Shown: in pieces, positions 1-9,300 of the stretch
Numbering within the stretch: position 1 is the stretch's first letter
How the letters are laid out: the number at the start of each line of letters is the position of its first letter
Made by a program: the position numbers and the translations under genes
Assembly (NCBI GenBank): GCA_012840755.1
Contig: DUWA01000085.1
Span: forward strand, 1 to 21,097
Reading direction: 5' to 3'
Origin: Mycoplasmatota bacterium
GTDB lineage: Bacteria; Bacillota_I; Bacilli_A; RF39; UBA660
Length of the DNA: 21,097 nt
The notes under the pieces: generated by a model
Told to the model about the DNA's origin: nothing
The model's input: the letters and a program-made list of their open reading frames with translations, nothing else
Databases searched by the model: none

Positions 1-22
1 AAAATTAAAAATGTAATAGCTT

Positions 23-55
23 AAAAAAACAGATCAAGACTTGCGTCTTGACCTG
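23..55 (-). terminator. Rho-independent terminator of the str/tuf transcript
   Basis: Read on the minus strand, positions 55-30 form an 11-bp stem (one G-U pair) closed by a GCAA tetraloop, followed directly by seven U. It lies 87 nt after the tuf stop and no other gene intervenes, so it should end the rpsL-rpsG-fusA-tuf transcript. A weaker small hairpin (79-102, a TTGGT/ACCAA core) sits between tuf and this terminator; I assign it no role. Confidence 0.9.
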
Positions 56-142
56 CGATAAATTTAATTCATTATCATTAGTTTTTGGTCTCACCAACAC
101 TATTTGACAAAGAACCTAAACTTTTTAATATTAAATTTTTAA

Positions 143-1327
143 TTATTTAATAATTTCTGAAACGTTACCTGCACCAACTGTTCTACCACCTTCACGAATA
201 GAGAACTTAGTTCCATTTTCGATAGCGATAGGAGCAATTAATTCAACAACCATTTCAATATTGTCCCCTGGCATAACCATTTCTACACCTTCTGGTAACT
301 CAATAATTCCAGTTACGTCAGTTGTACGGAAATAGAATTGTGGACGATAATTTGAGAAGAATGGAGTATGACGTCCACCTTCTTCTTTGCTAAGTACGTA
401 TACTTGAGCTTTGAATTTAGTGTGTGGTGTAACTGTACCTGGTTTAGCAAGTACTTGACCACGTTCAACATCTTCACGAGAAATACCACGTAAAAGTACT
501 CCTGCATTATCTCCTGCTTCAGCATAATCTAATTGTTTACGGAACATTTCAATTCCTGTAACAACTGCTTTTCTTGTTTCTCTGATCCCAACGATTTCAA
601 TTTCATCGTTAAGTTTTAATTGTCCACGTTCTACACGACCTGTAACAACTGTACCACGTCCTGTAATTGTGAAAACGTCTTCGATTGGCATTAAGAATGG
701 TTTGTCAGTATCTCTTACTGGTGCTTCGATCCAAGTATCAACAGCATCCATTAAGTCCATAATTGCTTGTTCGTATTTAGCATCACCTTCGATAGCTTTT
801 AAAGCAGATCCACGGATAACAGGAGTATTATCTCCATCAAATCCATATTCGCTTAATAGTTCACGAATTTCCATTTCAACAAGGTCTAATAATTCTTCAT
901 CATCTACCATGTCGCATTTATTCATGAATACAACCATACGAGGAACACCAACTTGACGAGAAAGTAAGATGTGTTCACGAGTTTGAGCCATAGGTCCATC
1001 TGTAGCTGAAATAACTAAGATAGCCCCATCCATTTGAGCAGCTCCTGTGATCATGTTTTTTACATAATCGGCGTGCCCTGGGCAGTCTACGTGAGCATAA
1101 TGTCTTGTTTCTGTTTGATACTCAACGTGTGAGGTATTAATAGTAATACCACGTTCTCTTTCTTCTGGTGCTTTGTCAATACTAGCATAATCCATTTTTT
1201 CAGCGAAACCTTTAGCAGATAAAATTTTAGTAATAGCTGCTGTAGTTGTCGTTTTACCATGGTCAACGTGTCCGATTGTACCGATGTTAACATGGGTTTT
1301 TGAACGGTCAAATTTTTGTTTTGCCAT
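143..1327 (-). CDS. tuf: Translation elongation factor Tu (EF-Tu)
   Basis: The 394-residue product is the GTPase that delivers aminoacyl-tRNA to the ribosomal A site, acting in the cytoplasm. The GTPase motifs are visible: GHVDHGKT at about residues 19-26 (P-loop), DCPGH at 81-85 (switch II with the catalytic His) and NKCD at 136-139. The two beta-barrel domains follow, and the protein ends in GRTVGAG plus a short basic tail. Length equals the bacterial norm. The ATG start is preceded by AGGAGG at 1331-1340. It is the last gene of the str group and also seems to have its own promoter in the 72-nt gap after fusA, as expected for a protein needed in large excess. Identification is secure. Confidence 0.99.
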   Translation of the reverse strand: MAKQKFDRSKTHVNIGTIGHVDHGKTTTTAAITKILSAKGFAEKMDYASIDKAPEERERGITINTSHVEYQTETRHYAHVDCPGHADYVKNMITGAAQMDGAILVISATDGPMAQTREHILLSRQVGVPRMVVFMNKCDMVDDEELLDLVEMEIRELLSEYGFDGDNTPVIRGSALKAIEGDAKYEQAIMDLMDAVDTWIEAPVRDTDKPFLMPIEDVFTITGRGTVVTGRVERGQLKLNDEIEIVGIRETRKAVVTGIEMFRKQLDYAEAGDNAGVLLRGISREDVERGQVLAKPGTVTPHTKFKAQVYVLSKEEGGRHTPFFSNYRPQFYFRTTDVTGIIELPEGVEMVMPGDNIEMVVELIAPIAIENGTKFSIREGGRTVGAGNVSEIIK

Positions 1328-1360
1328 TTTAATTTCCTCCTTTTATTATTTACAAATAAT

Positions 1361-1389
1361 ATTTTATATCAACTAGTTAAAAATAGCAA
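1361..1389 (-). promoter_or_regulatory. Candidate internal promoter for tuf
   Basis: On the minus strand the fusA-tuf gap holds TTGCTA (1384-1389), a 17-nt spacer and TAAAAT (1361-1366), about 35 nt upstream of the tuf start codon. This is a plausible sigma-A promoter allowing extra tuf transcription. AT-rich gaps give chance matches, so confidence is moderate. Confidence 0.5.
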
Positions 1390-1399
1390 GTACTTTTAA

Positions 1400-3472
1400 T
1401 TAGTTTCCACCATTTTTCTTAATAATTTCTTCAGCAATGCTTCTTGGAACCTCTTCATAATGATCAAATACCATAGTATAATTTCCTCTACCTTGTGTAT
1501 TTGAACGTAAGCTGGTTGCATATCCGAACATTTCTGAAAGTGGTACCATAGCATTAATTGCTAGTGCATTACCACGAGATTCTTGACCAATTGGTCTACC
1601 ACGACGAGATGTTATATCTCCCATTACATTTCCAAGATATTCTTCTGGTACTGTAACTTGAACTTTCATAATTGGTTCTAATAAAACAGGTTTACACTTA
1701 TTTTTAGCTTCTTTTAAAGCCATACTAGCTGCAATTTTATAAGCCATTTCTGAAGAGTCAACATCATGGTATGAACCATCATATAAAGTTGCTTTAACGT
1801 CTACCATTGGATATCCTGCTAATACTCCAGTTTTTAAAGCGTCTTGTAGACCTTTATCTACTACAGAGATATATTCACGTGGAACTGTTCCACCAACGAT
1901 AGCATCAACGAATTCGTACCCTTTATCAGGGTTTGGTTCAAATTTAATCCATACGTGTCCGTATTGTCCACGTCCACCAGATTGTTTAATATATTTACCT
2001 TCACATTCAGCAGTTGCTGTAATTGTTTCACGGTATGAAACTTGTGGTTTACCAACATTAGCTTCAACACTAAATTCACGACGCATTCTATCAACTATAA
2101 CATCTAGATGTAGTTCTCCCATACCAGCTATAATAGTTTGACCAGTTTCGTGGTTAGTACTTGCTCTAAATGTTGGATCTTCTTCAGATAATTTTTGTAA
2201 TGCTAATCCCATTTTATCTTGATCTGCTTTTGTTTTTGGTTCAACAGCAAGTTCAATAACTGGTTCTGGGAATGTCATTGATTCCAAAATACATGGTTTT
2301 TTCTCATCACATAAAGTATCTCCAGTAGTTGTATTTTTAAGTCCTACTGCTGCTGCTATATCTCCAGCATATACTTCGCTAATTTCCTTACGATTATTAG
2401 CATGCATTTCTAATATACGACCAATTCTTTCTTTAGAATTCTTAGTTGAGTTTAATACATATGAGCCACTACTTAAGTAACCTGAATAAACTCTAAAGAA
2501 TGTAAGTCTTCCTACAAAAGGGTCAGTCATTATTTTAAATGCTAAAGCACTAAATGGTTCAGTATCTGATGGGTGTCTTTCTATTTCATTTCCATTTAAA
2601 TCAACACCTTTGATTGATTCAACATCAACTGGTGATGGTAAATAATCTAAGATTGCATCAAGTAAGAATTTAACTCCTTTATTTCCTAATGCTGTACCAC
2701 ATAGTACTGGAAAGAATTCAACTGCTAAAGTACCTTTACGTATAGCTTTTTTTATTAATTCTACTGAAATTTCTTCATCAGCTAAATATTTTTCCATTAA
2801 TTCATCATCGAATTCAGCTACTGCTTCAATCAATTCATTACGTTTTTCTTTAGCAGTTTCTAATAAATCAGCTGGAATTTCAATTTCAGTATGATTTTCT
2901 TCTGGTTTTCCATCAAATTGATAAGCCTTCATTTCAATTAAATCAATAACACCATTGAAATTATTTTCTTCACCAATTGGCCATTGTAATGGTTTGGCAT
3001 TAACACCAAGTCTTTCCTTAATCATTCTTAGACAATCCTTAAAATAAGCTCCCATTTTATCCATTTTATTTGAAAAAATGATTCTTGGAACTTTAAATTC
3101 ATCAGCTTGTCGCCATACTGTTTCAGATTGTGGTTCTGGTCCTGCCTGAGTATCCATTAAAGCTACTGCTCCATCTAGTACTCTAAGTGAACGAGAAACT
3201 TCAACTGTAAAGTCAACGTGCCCTGGAGTATCAATAATGTTTAACATATGATTCTTCCAAAAAGCAGTAGTTGCTGCTGAAGTTATAGTAATCCCACGCT
3301 CTTGTTCTTGTTCCATCCAGTCCATTTGAGAAGCTCCTTCATGAGTTTCTCCAATTTTATGGATTTTATGTGTATGGAATAAAATACGCTCTGTTGTAGT
3401 GGTTTTACCAGCATCAATATGCGCCATTATTCCAATATTACGTGTTTTTTCTAAACTATATTCACGAGCCAT
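1400..3472 (-). CDS. fusA: Translation elongation factor G (EF-G)
   Basis: The 690-residue product is the GTPase that drives translocation of tRNA and mRNA on the ribosome and, with RRF, ribosome recycling. The domain I motifs are clear: AHIDAGKT at residues 17-24, GITIT at 60-64, DTPGH at 81-85 and NKMD at 135-138. The remaining EF-G domains run to the C-terminus with the usual length. Residues before the G4 motif (IIFSNKMDK) differ slightly from the commoner VNKMDR form, without touching nucleotide-binding residues. An AAAGGA ribosome binding site lies at about 3482-3487. It sits 24 nt after rpsG, co-directional, in the standard str order S12-S7-EF-G-EF-Tu. Confidence 0.98.
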   Translation of the reverse strand: MAREYSLEKTRNIGIMAHIDAGKTTTTERILFHTHKIHKIGETHEGASQMDWMEQEQERGITITSAATTAFWKNHMLNIIDTPGHVDFTVEVSRSLRVLDGAVALMDTQAGPEPQSETVWRQADEFKVPRIIFSNKMDKMGAYFKDCLRMIKERLGVNAKPLQWPIGEENNFNGVIDLIEMKAYQFDGKPEENHTEIEIPADLLETAKEKRNELIEAVAEFDDELMEKYLADEEISVELIKKAIRKGTLAVEFFPVLCGTALGNKGVKFLLDAILDYLPSPVDVESIKGVDLNGNEIERHPSDTEPFSALAFKIMTDPFVGRLTFFRVYSGYLSSGSYVLNSTKNSKERIGRILEMHANNRKEISEVYAGDIAAAVGLKNTTTGDTLCDEKKPCILESMTFPEPVIELAVEPKTKADQDKMGLALQKLSEEDPTFRASTNHETGQTIIAGMGELHLDVIVDRMRREFSVEANVGKPQVSYRETITATAECEGKYIKQSGGRGQYGHVWIKFEPNPDKGYEFVDAIVGGTVPREYISVVDKGLQDALKTGVLAGYPMVDVKATLYDGSYHDVDSSEMAYKIAASMALKEAKNKCKPVLLEPIMKVQVTVPEEYLGNVMGDITSRRGRPIGQESRGNALAINAMVPLSEMFGYATSLRSNTQGRGNYTMVFDHYEEVPRSIAEEIIKKNGGN

Positions 3473-3496
3473 ATTACTTTTTTCCTTTCTTTAAAA

Positions 3497-3964
3497 TTAC
3501 CAACGATAATGAGCAAATGCTTTATTAGCCTCTGCCATTCTGTGAGTATCCTCACGTTTTTTAACAGCAGCACCCACTCCGTTTGAAGCATCTATAATTT
3601 CATTAGCTAAATTTTCAGCCATTGAATGTCCACCTCTTAAACGAGCATAGTTTACCAACCAACGTAATCCTAATGCTTGCCTTCTATCAGCTCTAACTTC
3701 AACTGGAACTTGATAATTAGCTCCCCCAACACGGCGAGATTTAACTTCTAAAACTGGTTTAATATTTTCCATAGCTTTGTTAAATACATCTGTTGGTTCT
3801 TGTCCTGTTTTTTCTTTAATAATATCAAATGCATCATAAAGAATAGTTTGAGCTACCCCTTTTTTTCCATCTATCATTAAACGATTAACTAATTTTGTAA
3901 CTAATTTCGAATTATATATTGGATCTGGTAAAACATCTCTTTTAACAGCACGTCTTTTACGCAT
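3497..3964 (-). CDS. rpsG: 30S ribosomal protein S7
   Basis: The 155-residue product is a primary assembly protein of the 30S head that binds the 3' major domain of 16S rRNA and lines the E site. The start [10 protein letters not shown], the GKKGVAQ segment, the [12 protein letters not shown] beta-hairpin and the C-terminal [15 protein letters not shown] are diagnostic. Length matches the 156-residue Gram-positive S7. An AGGAGG-type site precedes the ATG. It lies between rpsL and fusA in the str operon and is co-transcribed with them. Confidence 0.98.
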   Translation of the reverse strand: MRKRRAVKRDVLPDPIYNSKLVTKLVNRLMIDGKKGVAQTILYDAFDIIKEKTGQEPTDVFNKAMENIKPVLEVKSRRVGGANYQVPVEVRADRRQALGLRWLVNYARLRGGHSMAENLANEIIDASNGVGAAVKKREDTHRMAEANKAFAHYRW

Positions 3965-4009
3965 ATTATTCCTCCTTTCAACTTAACTATAATTTATTAT
4001 TATGTTTAA

Positions 4010-4429
4010 TTATTTTTTATCTTTTGGTTTTTTTGCACCGTATTTTGAACGAGCTTGGTTACGTTTTGCAACACCAGCAGTATCCATAGTACCACGAATT
4101 ATATGGTAACGAACACCGATTAAGTCTTTAACACGTCCACCACGTATTAGAACAACACTATGTTCTTGTAAGTTGTGTCCTTCTCCTGGGATGTAAGCAG
4201 TAACTTCCATTCCATTACTTAATCTAACACGAGCATATTTACGAAGAGCCGAGTTAGGTTTTTTTGGAGTCATTGTTCCAACACGAGTACAAACACCACG
4301 TTTTTGTGGAGAATTTAATTTAGTATGTTTTTTATCTTTACTATTTAAACCAATTCCTAAAACTGGGGATTTACTCTTTCTAACTTTATTACTTCTTCTT
4401 TTTCTAACTAGTTGATTAATAGTTGGCAT
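4010..4429 (-). CDS. rpsL: 30S ribosomal protein S12
   Basis: The 139-residue product is the decoding-centre protein of the small subunit. I start it at the ATG giving [10 protein letters not shown], because AGGAGGG (about 4435-4441) is ideally placed for it. An in-frame ATG eight codons upstream (4453) would put that site inside the coding region. The Gram-positive insertion (about residues 30-42) is present. [11 protein letters not shown] at 54-64 carries the Lys equivalent to E. coli K42, and GGRVKDL at 97-103 carries the K87 and D88 equivalents. The next residue is Ile104, where nearly all bacteria have Pro90 (see findings). It is the first gene of the rpsL-rpsG-fusA-tuf operon, with its own strong promoter. 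Confidence 0.97.
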   Translation of the reverse strand: MPTINQLVRKRRSNKVRKSKSPVLGIGLNSKDKKHTKLNSPQKRGVCTRVGTMTPKKPNSALRKYARVRLSNGMEVTAYIPGEGHNLQEHSVVLIRGGRVKDLIGVRYHIIRGTMDTAGVAKRNQARSKYGAKKPKDKK

Positions 4430-4458
4430 ATTTTCCCTCCTTCCTTTACACATATCCA

Positions 4459-4509
4459 GGTGTTTCGTTTTTCACCTTAAATTAAGATTTACCTAAGTAA
4501 ACCTTAATT
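4459..4509 (-). promoter_or_regulatory. Structured 5' leader of the rpsL operon
   Basis: Between the promoter and the rpsL ribosome binding site the RNA can fold two hairpins. The first (4509-4480) has up to 13 bp, with arms TTAAGGTTTAC / GTAAATCTTAA including one G-U pair and a TTAG loop. The second is small, AGGTG...CACCT (4480-4459 region), with a 10-nt loop. No U-tract follows, so it is not a terminator. It may be a translational operator or an mRNA-stabilising structure. The pairing is visible; the role is inferred. Confidence 0.5.
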
Positions 4510-4521
4510 AAATGCAATACT

Positions 4522-4551
4522 AATATATCACTTTTATTATATTCTTGTCAA
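4522..4551 (-). promoter_or_regulatory. Sigma-A promoter of rpsL-rpsG-fusA-tuf
   Basis: The minus strand reads TTGACA (4546-4551), an 18-nt spacer and TATATT (4522-4527). It lies about 95 nt upstream of the rpsL start, with the hairpin leader in between. The perfect -35 and good -10 make this the likely main promoter of the str operon, separating it from the phosphoesterase gene that ends at 4572. Confidence 0.8.
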
Positions 4552-4571
4552 TCTTTTTTATACATTTTTTG

Positions 4572-5501
4572 TTACATCTTCTTTATTTTATTATAATATG
4601 TTTTTTTTGTTACAACTTTCGGATCTACACTTAATTTTTTTAGGCTTATCTCATCGATCATAGAATTTTTTAATGAACATTCAAAATCCCATGCACCGGT
4701 TGGCTTTTTAGAATTGTTATCATAAATACTAGGTACCATAACCATTGGAAAATCTAATTTATTATTTCTATAAATATTATGTGTATGTCCTAAAAAAGCA
4801 ATTTTAGGTAAGTTAGTATAGTTATAAAGTGATTTTATATCATTTTCATATTGTTTTGTATCACCAATATAGAACGGATGATAAAGTGCGATTGATTCAC
4901 TATTTAATAATATTTTCGCAAACCTATATCCAAGACAAATTATATCTTTTCTCTTGTTTTCAATAATTTTTCTTATATCGATTCCTTCTTCATAAAGAGG
5001 TGCCGCATCATGGTTTCCTAATAAAAGTATTGTTTTTATATTTTTATCATACGGGTATTTTATCATAGCGTAATCAATTTGTTCTAAATTAGATTGACCT
5101 CTATTAATTATATCATCACTATATGTAACCCCATTTATAAAATCTCCCGTATTAATTATATATTTGATTGAATTTGCTGCCGCATATTCAAAAACGTTAT
5201 CAATAAGATCAATTCTATCACGTTTATGTCCTAAGTGGTTATCTGATATAACTACAGCCCTAAATTTTTCCGTTTCAATTTCAGGTTCATATTCATTGTT
5301 TATGCAATGGATTTTTTCATCATATCCATAACGAAAAAAATATTTTTTTTCTCCTTTTATTTCCTTTTTTATCAAGGTATAACCCATTTCTTTTATTTTT
5401 TTTAAGTAAAAAATAAATTCTTCTTTTGTAATATTTAACTGTTTCATTATCTCATTAGTTGATACTCCATAATAAATCATACTAATAATCTTTTGAGTCA
5501 T
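4572..5501 (-). CDS. Helix-turn-helix / calcineurin-like metallophosphoesterase fusion
   Basis: This 309-residue protein has two parts. Residues 1 to about 60 look like a helix-turn-helix unit (STNEIMKQLNITKEEFIFYLKKI) followed by a short basic beta-wing. Residues about 78-260 form a calcineurin-like metallophosphoesterase with a complete set of metal ligands: D87 and H89 (SDNHLG), D120 (GDFING), N163-H164 (GNHD), H208 (YHPF), H239 and H241 (GHTH). It should therefore be an active dinuclear-metal phosphoesterase or nuclease. The substrate is unknown; the HTH suggests nucleic acid or an association with DNA. No signal peptide or membrane segment is seen. A GGAG site precedes the ATG and a strong promoter lies upstream. 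It sits as a singleton in the rpoC-rpsL gap, next to an NrtR-like regulator. The family assignment is firm, the specific function is not. Confidence 0.85.
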   Translation of the reverse strand: MTQKIISMIYYGVSTNEIMKQLNITKEEFIFYLKKIKEMGYTLIKKEIKGEKKYFFRYGYDEKIHCINNEYEPEIETEKFRAVVISDNHLGHKRDRIDLIDNVFEYAAANSIKYIINTGDFINGVTYSDDIINRGQSNLEQIDYAMIKYPYDKNIKTILLLGNHDAAPLYEEGIDIRKIIENKRKDIICLGYRFAKILLNSESIALYHPFYIGDTKQYENDIKSLYNYTNLPKIAFLGHTHNIYRNNKLDFPMVMVPSIYDNNSKKPTGAWDFECSLKNSMIDEISLKKLSVDPKVVTKKTYYNKIKKM

Positions 5502-5532
5502 ATACTAGCACTCCAATCTTTTAATACGTTTT

Positions 5533-5560
5533 ATTGTATCAAAAATAAAGTAAATGTCAA
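5533..5560 (-). promoter_or_regulatory. Sigma-A promoter of the HTH-phosphoesterase gene
   Basis: The minus strand has TTGACA (5555-5560), a 16-nt spacer and TACAAT (5533-5538), about 32 nt before the start codon. It lies just downstream of the terminator of the Nudix gene, making the phosphoesterase an independent transcription unit. Confidence 0.8.
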
Positions 5561-5582
5561 TATATACCATTTGTTTTACACA

Positions 5583-5606
5583 TAAAAAAATCTATTAAAA
5601 TAGATT
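5583..5606 (-). terminator. Terminator of the Nudix/winged-helix gene, overlapping its stop codon
   Basis: On the minus strand AATCTATT / AATAGATT (5606-5589) can pair over 6-8 bp around a short TTTTAA-type loop, followed by seven U (5590-5584). The last codons and TAA stop of the upstream gene (5595-5597) lie inside the hairpin. The stem is short and AT-rich, but the U-tract is excellent. Confidence 0.65.
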
Positions 5607-6257
5607 CTTTTGTGTGTTATTTTCTTTAAACCTATATAATTTGGCTGGTCTTCCATTTCCACCATCATTTTTATAACCAGTGTCCTCAATCATATCCATA
5701 TTAATAAGTTTTTTTCTGAAATTTCTTCTATCGATTTCAATCTTTAAAATATCTTCATATACTAATTGTAATTCTGGTAAAGTAAAATCACTTGGGTAAA
5801 ATCTTTTTAAAAAGTCACTATTAATTATTTTTTCTTTTATTTTTCCTATATTAAAATTTATTATCTTTTCATGATCATAAGCAATTTTAGGAAGTTGATT
5901 AATATAAAACCACTTGTATTCATCCTCATCGATTTGATCCTGTTTTAAATTAATAGTAATGTTATCAATTGTTCCTATAAATGATGTTGAGATAACTCTT
6001 TGATCTATAATTCTATCAACATCACTAAAAGTATGAGTTTGAAAAAAATTAAAATCAAAGTTTCCAATTTTTTCTATTATACATTTTTTATTATTATCCT
6101 CTAGACTGATATTTTCCTCAAGTAATTTAGTAGGTAAAGCCCAATATCCTTTAAAAGGCTCATTTTTTCTTTTTTCTAACAGAACTTTTAATTGTCCTTT
6201 TTCAATAGTAAATATATTACTATTTGTTTCTATTTTAATCTGTAATCTGTTTTGCAT
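5595..6257 (-). CDS. NrtR-like transcriptional regulator (degenerate Nudix domain plus winged helix)
   Basis: I choose the ATG giving MQNRLQIKIE (220 residues) because AAGGAG (6263-6268) is well spaced from it; an ATG nine codons upstream has no such site. Residues about 4-145 form a Nudix fold (FKGYWALP at 35-42, DRIIDQRVISTSFIG at 81-95). The catalytic Nudix-box pattern REUxEE is missing, so hydrolysis is unlikely. Residues about 150-213 are a winged helix with the NrtR signature: FTLPELQLVYEDIL, DRRNFRKKL (176-184) and GRPAKLYRF (202-210). NrtR proteins repress NAD-metabolism genes and respond to ADP-ribose-type ligands; the ligand and targets here are unknown and no NAD genes lie nearby. 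It has its own promoter with a palindrome over the -10, which suggests autoregulation. Confidence 0.85.
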   Translation of the reverse strand: MQNRLQIKIETNSNIFTIEKGQLKVLLEKRKNEPFKGYWALPTKLLEENISLEDNNKKCIIEKIGNFDFNFFQTHTFSDVDRIIDQRVISTSFIGTIDNITINLKQDQIDEDEYKWFYINQLPKIAYDHEKIINFNIGKIKEKIINSDFLKRFYPSDFTLPELQLVYEDILKIEIDRRNFRKKLINMDMIEDTGYKNDGGNGRPAKLYRFKENNTQKNLF

Positions 6258-6271
6258 AATTACTCCTTTTT

Positions 6272-6293
6272 TTATAATACTCAATTATTATAA
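6272..6293. promoter_or_regulatory. Candidate operator: 22-bp palindrome over the regulator's promoter
   Basis: Perfect 8-bp arms TTATAATA / TATTATAA flank a 6-bp spacer. One arm contains the -10 hexamer, and the other ends just before the ribosome binding site of the NrtR-like gene. The dyad size suits a dimeric winged-helix repressor. In such AT-rich DNA a chance palindrome is possible. Confidence 0.5.
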
Positions 6294-6315
6294 CATTATA
6301 GACGTTTAAATTCAA
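6287..6315 (-). promoter_or_regulatory. Promoter of the NrtR-like gene
   Basis: The minus strand has TTGAAT (6310-6315), a 17-nt spacer and TATAAT (6287-6292). A second TATAAT lies at 6295-6300. It sits directly after the rpoC terminator and about 30 nt upstream of the start codon. Confidence 0.75.
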
Positions 6316-6317
6316 CA

Positions 6318-6350
6318 ATTAAAAAAGGAATGTAGTTAAATCATTCCTTT
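6318..6350 (-). terminator. Terminator of the rpoBC transcript
   Basis: On the minus strand AAAGGAATG (6350-6342) pairs with CATTCCTTT (6332-6324) around a 9-nt loop and runs into further U (6323-6321). The rpoC stop codon at 6349-6351 overlaps the start of the stem, so there is practically no 3' untranslated region. It separates rpoC from the Nudix gene. Confidence 0.85.
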
Positions 6351-9300
6351 AATCCATTAATTCTTGTTCTAAAAACTCTAGTGGTTCTTTATTGAAAATA
6401 TCATTTTCCAGAGTATAGTCTACCTTTTTATATTTTTTAGCACCCGTACCTGCTGGAATTAGTTTTCCGATAATAACATTTTCTTTTAGACCATTTAAAT
6501 AATCCACCTTACCATGAATTGCTGCATCTGTAAGAATTCTTGTTGTTTCTTGGAATGATGCTGCTGATAAAAATGAATCTGTTTCCAGCGAAGCTTTAGT
6601 AATACCAAGTAATACAGGTCTACCTGTAGCTGGTCTTTTACCTTCAAGAATTAAATCTTTATTAATATCTGTAAACTCATTTATATTTACCATTGTTCCA
6701 GGTAAATGTAGTGAGTCACCACTATTAATTATTTTAATTTTAGAAATCATACGTTTAGCCATAATCTCAACGTGCTTATCAGATATATCAACACCTTGAC
6801 TACGATAAACTTTTTGAATTTCTAATAAAATATATTGTTGTACAGTAATAGGATCAGTAACTACTAATAACTCTTTTGGATTAATAGCACCATGTGTTAG
6901 CTTCGCTCCTGCTGCTACTTCTTGATTTAATGATACACATACTTTAGCATTATAATTCGTTGTATGTTCTCTAGTTTCTACATCATTTGTTATAGATACT
7001 ATAAATTTACCATTATCCTCTTCAATTTTTGTTACAATTCCATTAATTTCAGCAATTGTAGCTTTTCCTTTTGGATTACGTGCTTCAAACAATTCTTGTA
7101 CACGTGGTAACCCTTGTGTAATATCATCTCCGGCAACTCCACCAGTGTTAAATGTACGCATTGTTAGCTGTGTACCTGGTTCACCGATAGATTGTGCAGC
7201 CATTATACCAACAGCTTCTCCAGTTTCTACGATTGCACCAGTTGCAAGATTTCTTCCGTAACATTTTTTACAAACACCATGACTTGTTTTACAAGTTAAT
7301 ACTGTTCTGATTGGTAATTTTGTAATTCCTGCTGCTTCTATTTTTTCTGCAATCTGTTCAGTTATATATGTATTTCTTTCATACATAACATCTTTAGTTT
7401 CTGGATGAATAATTTTTTTATTAGTATATCGTCCTACAATACGATCAAATAATGATTCAACAACAGTACCATCTTTCTCATTAATAAATGCCTCAACAGT
7501 AACACCAAGTTCTGTTCCACAATCGTCTTCTTTTACTATTATATCTTGTGCAACATCTACAAGTCTTCTTGTTAAATATCCAGCATCTGCTGTCTTTAGT
7601 GCAGTATCAACAGCACCTTTTCTAGCACCATGTGTAGATAAGAAGAATTCAGATATTGTAACACCTTCACTGAATGAAGATACAACAGGAATTTCTACAT
7701 ATCCACCACTTGGTTTAGAGAAAAGTCCACGCATACCAACAAGTTGAGTATGAGAGTTTATATCCCCTCTTGCTTTAGAAAGCATCATTATAGAAATTGG
7801 ATTTTCACTGTCTTCTTTTATCATTGTTTCAAGTTCTTTTTGAATTTTTTTCTTAGCGTCTGTCCATACAGCGATAACTTTTTCATATCTTTCATTATCC
7901 GTGATTAATCCACGTCTAAATTGTTTGTTAATAGCATCTACCATATCTTGGCTTTCACTTAATACCTCAGGTTTAATTCCACTTTCCTTTATGTCAGAAA
8001 TAGCGATACTAATTCCTGATAATGTAGAGTATTTAAATCCTAAATCTTTTAATTTATCAAGCATAATAGATGTTTCAGTAGTTTGATATCTTTTATAAAT
8101 TTGAGCAATTAGTTTTCCTAATACGCCTTTATTAAATGCATCTACTAAAGGCATTTTTTCGATTTCCTCTTTAATATTTGCACCTTTATCAATAAAATAT
8201 TTACTTGGAGTAATTTTTTCTATATTTTCGTTACTCCCATCATTTATATATTGAAATGTATCTGGAAAAATTTCATTAAATATTAATTTCCCAGGTGTAG
8301 TTACTAAATATTTATCCATGTATTCTTCTGGAAAAATTTTATATTTAAATGATTTTACAGGAACAGCAATACGAGTATGTGGAGTAATTTCCCTTCTTTC
8401 ATATGCCATTAATGCTTCGTTAGAGTTTCTAAAAACCCTTCCTTCTCCAGTTAATCCAGCTTTTTCAATTGTAAGATAATAATTTCCTAGAACCATATCT
8501 TGACTAGGTGTAACAATTGGTTTTCCATCTTTTGGGCTTAAAATATTATTTGCACCTAACATTAATATTCTAGCTTCAGCTTTAGCTTCTTCTCCAATTG
8601 GAACATGTACAGCCATTTGGTCACCATCGAAGTCTGCATTAAATGCAGCACACACAAGTGGATGTAATCTAATAGATCTACCTTCAATTAATTTAGGTTC
8701 AAAAGCTTGAATACCAAGTCTATGTAATGTCGGAGCACGGTTTAATAATACTGGATGTTCTTTAATTTTTTCCTCAACAATATCCCATACTCTTTCATCT
8801 TGATTTTCAATCATTCTTTTAGCTGCTTTTATATTAGAAGCTATTTCTTTTGAAACTAATCCATTTATAACATGTGGTTTAAATAATTCTAAAGCCATTT
8901 CTTTTGGAATACCACATTCATACATCTTTAAATTCGGCCCTACAACGATAACAGAACGTCCTGAGTAATCTACACGCTTTCCAAGTAAATTTTGACGAAA
9001 ACGTCCTTGTTTACCCTTTAACATGCTTGATAATGACTTAAGTGGTCTATTACCAGCACCAGTTATATTACGTCCACGACGTCCATTGTCAAAAAGTGCA
9101 TCTACTGCCTCTTGCAGCATACGTTTTTCGTTTTGAATAATAATAGAAGGAGCACCTAAATCCATTAATTTTTTCAAGCGATTATTACGATTAATAACTC
9201 TTCTATATAAGTCGTTTAAATCACTTGTCGCAAAACGTCCACCGTCTAATTGAATCATTGGTCTTAATTCTGGTGGAATCACAGGCAGTGCATCTAAAAT

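Noticed and set aside
313..525. Short frames inside tuf, fusA, rpoB and rpoC on either strand
   Set aside because: They are shadows of strongly conserved genes, without ribosome binding sites or recognisable products.
5555..5580. AAATG...CATTT dyad near the phosphoesterase promoter as a second NrtR-like operator
   Set aside because: Only 5-bp arms match and the centre is not symmetric; it does not resemble the dyad at 6272-6293.
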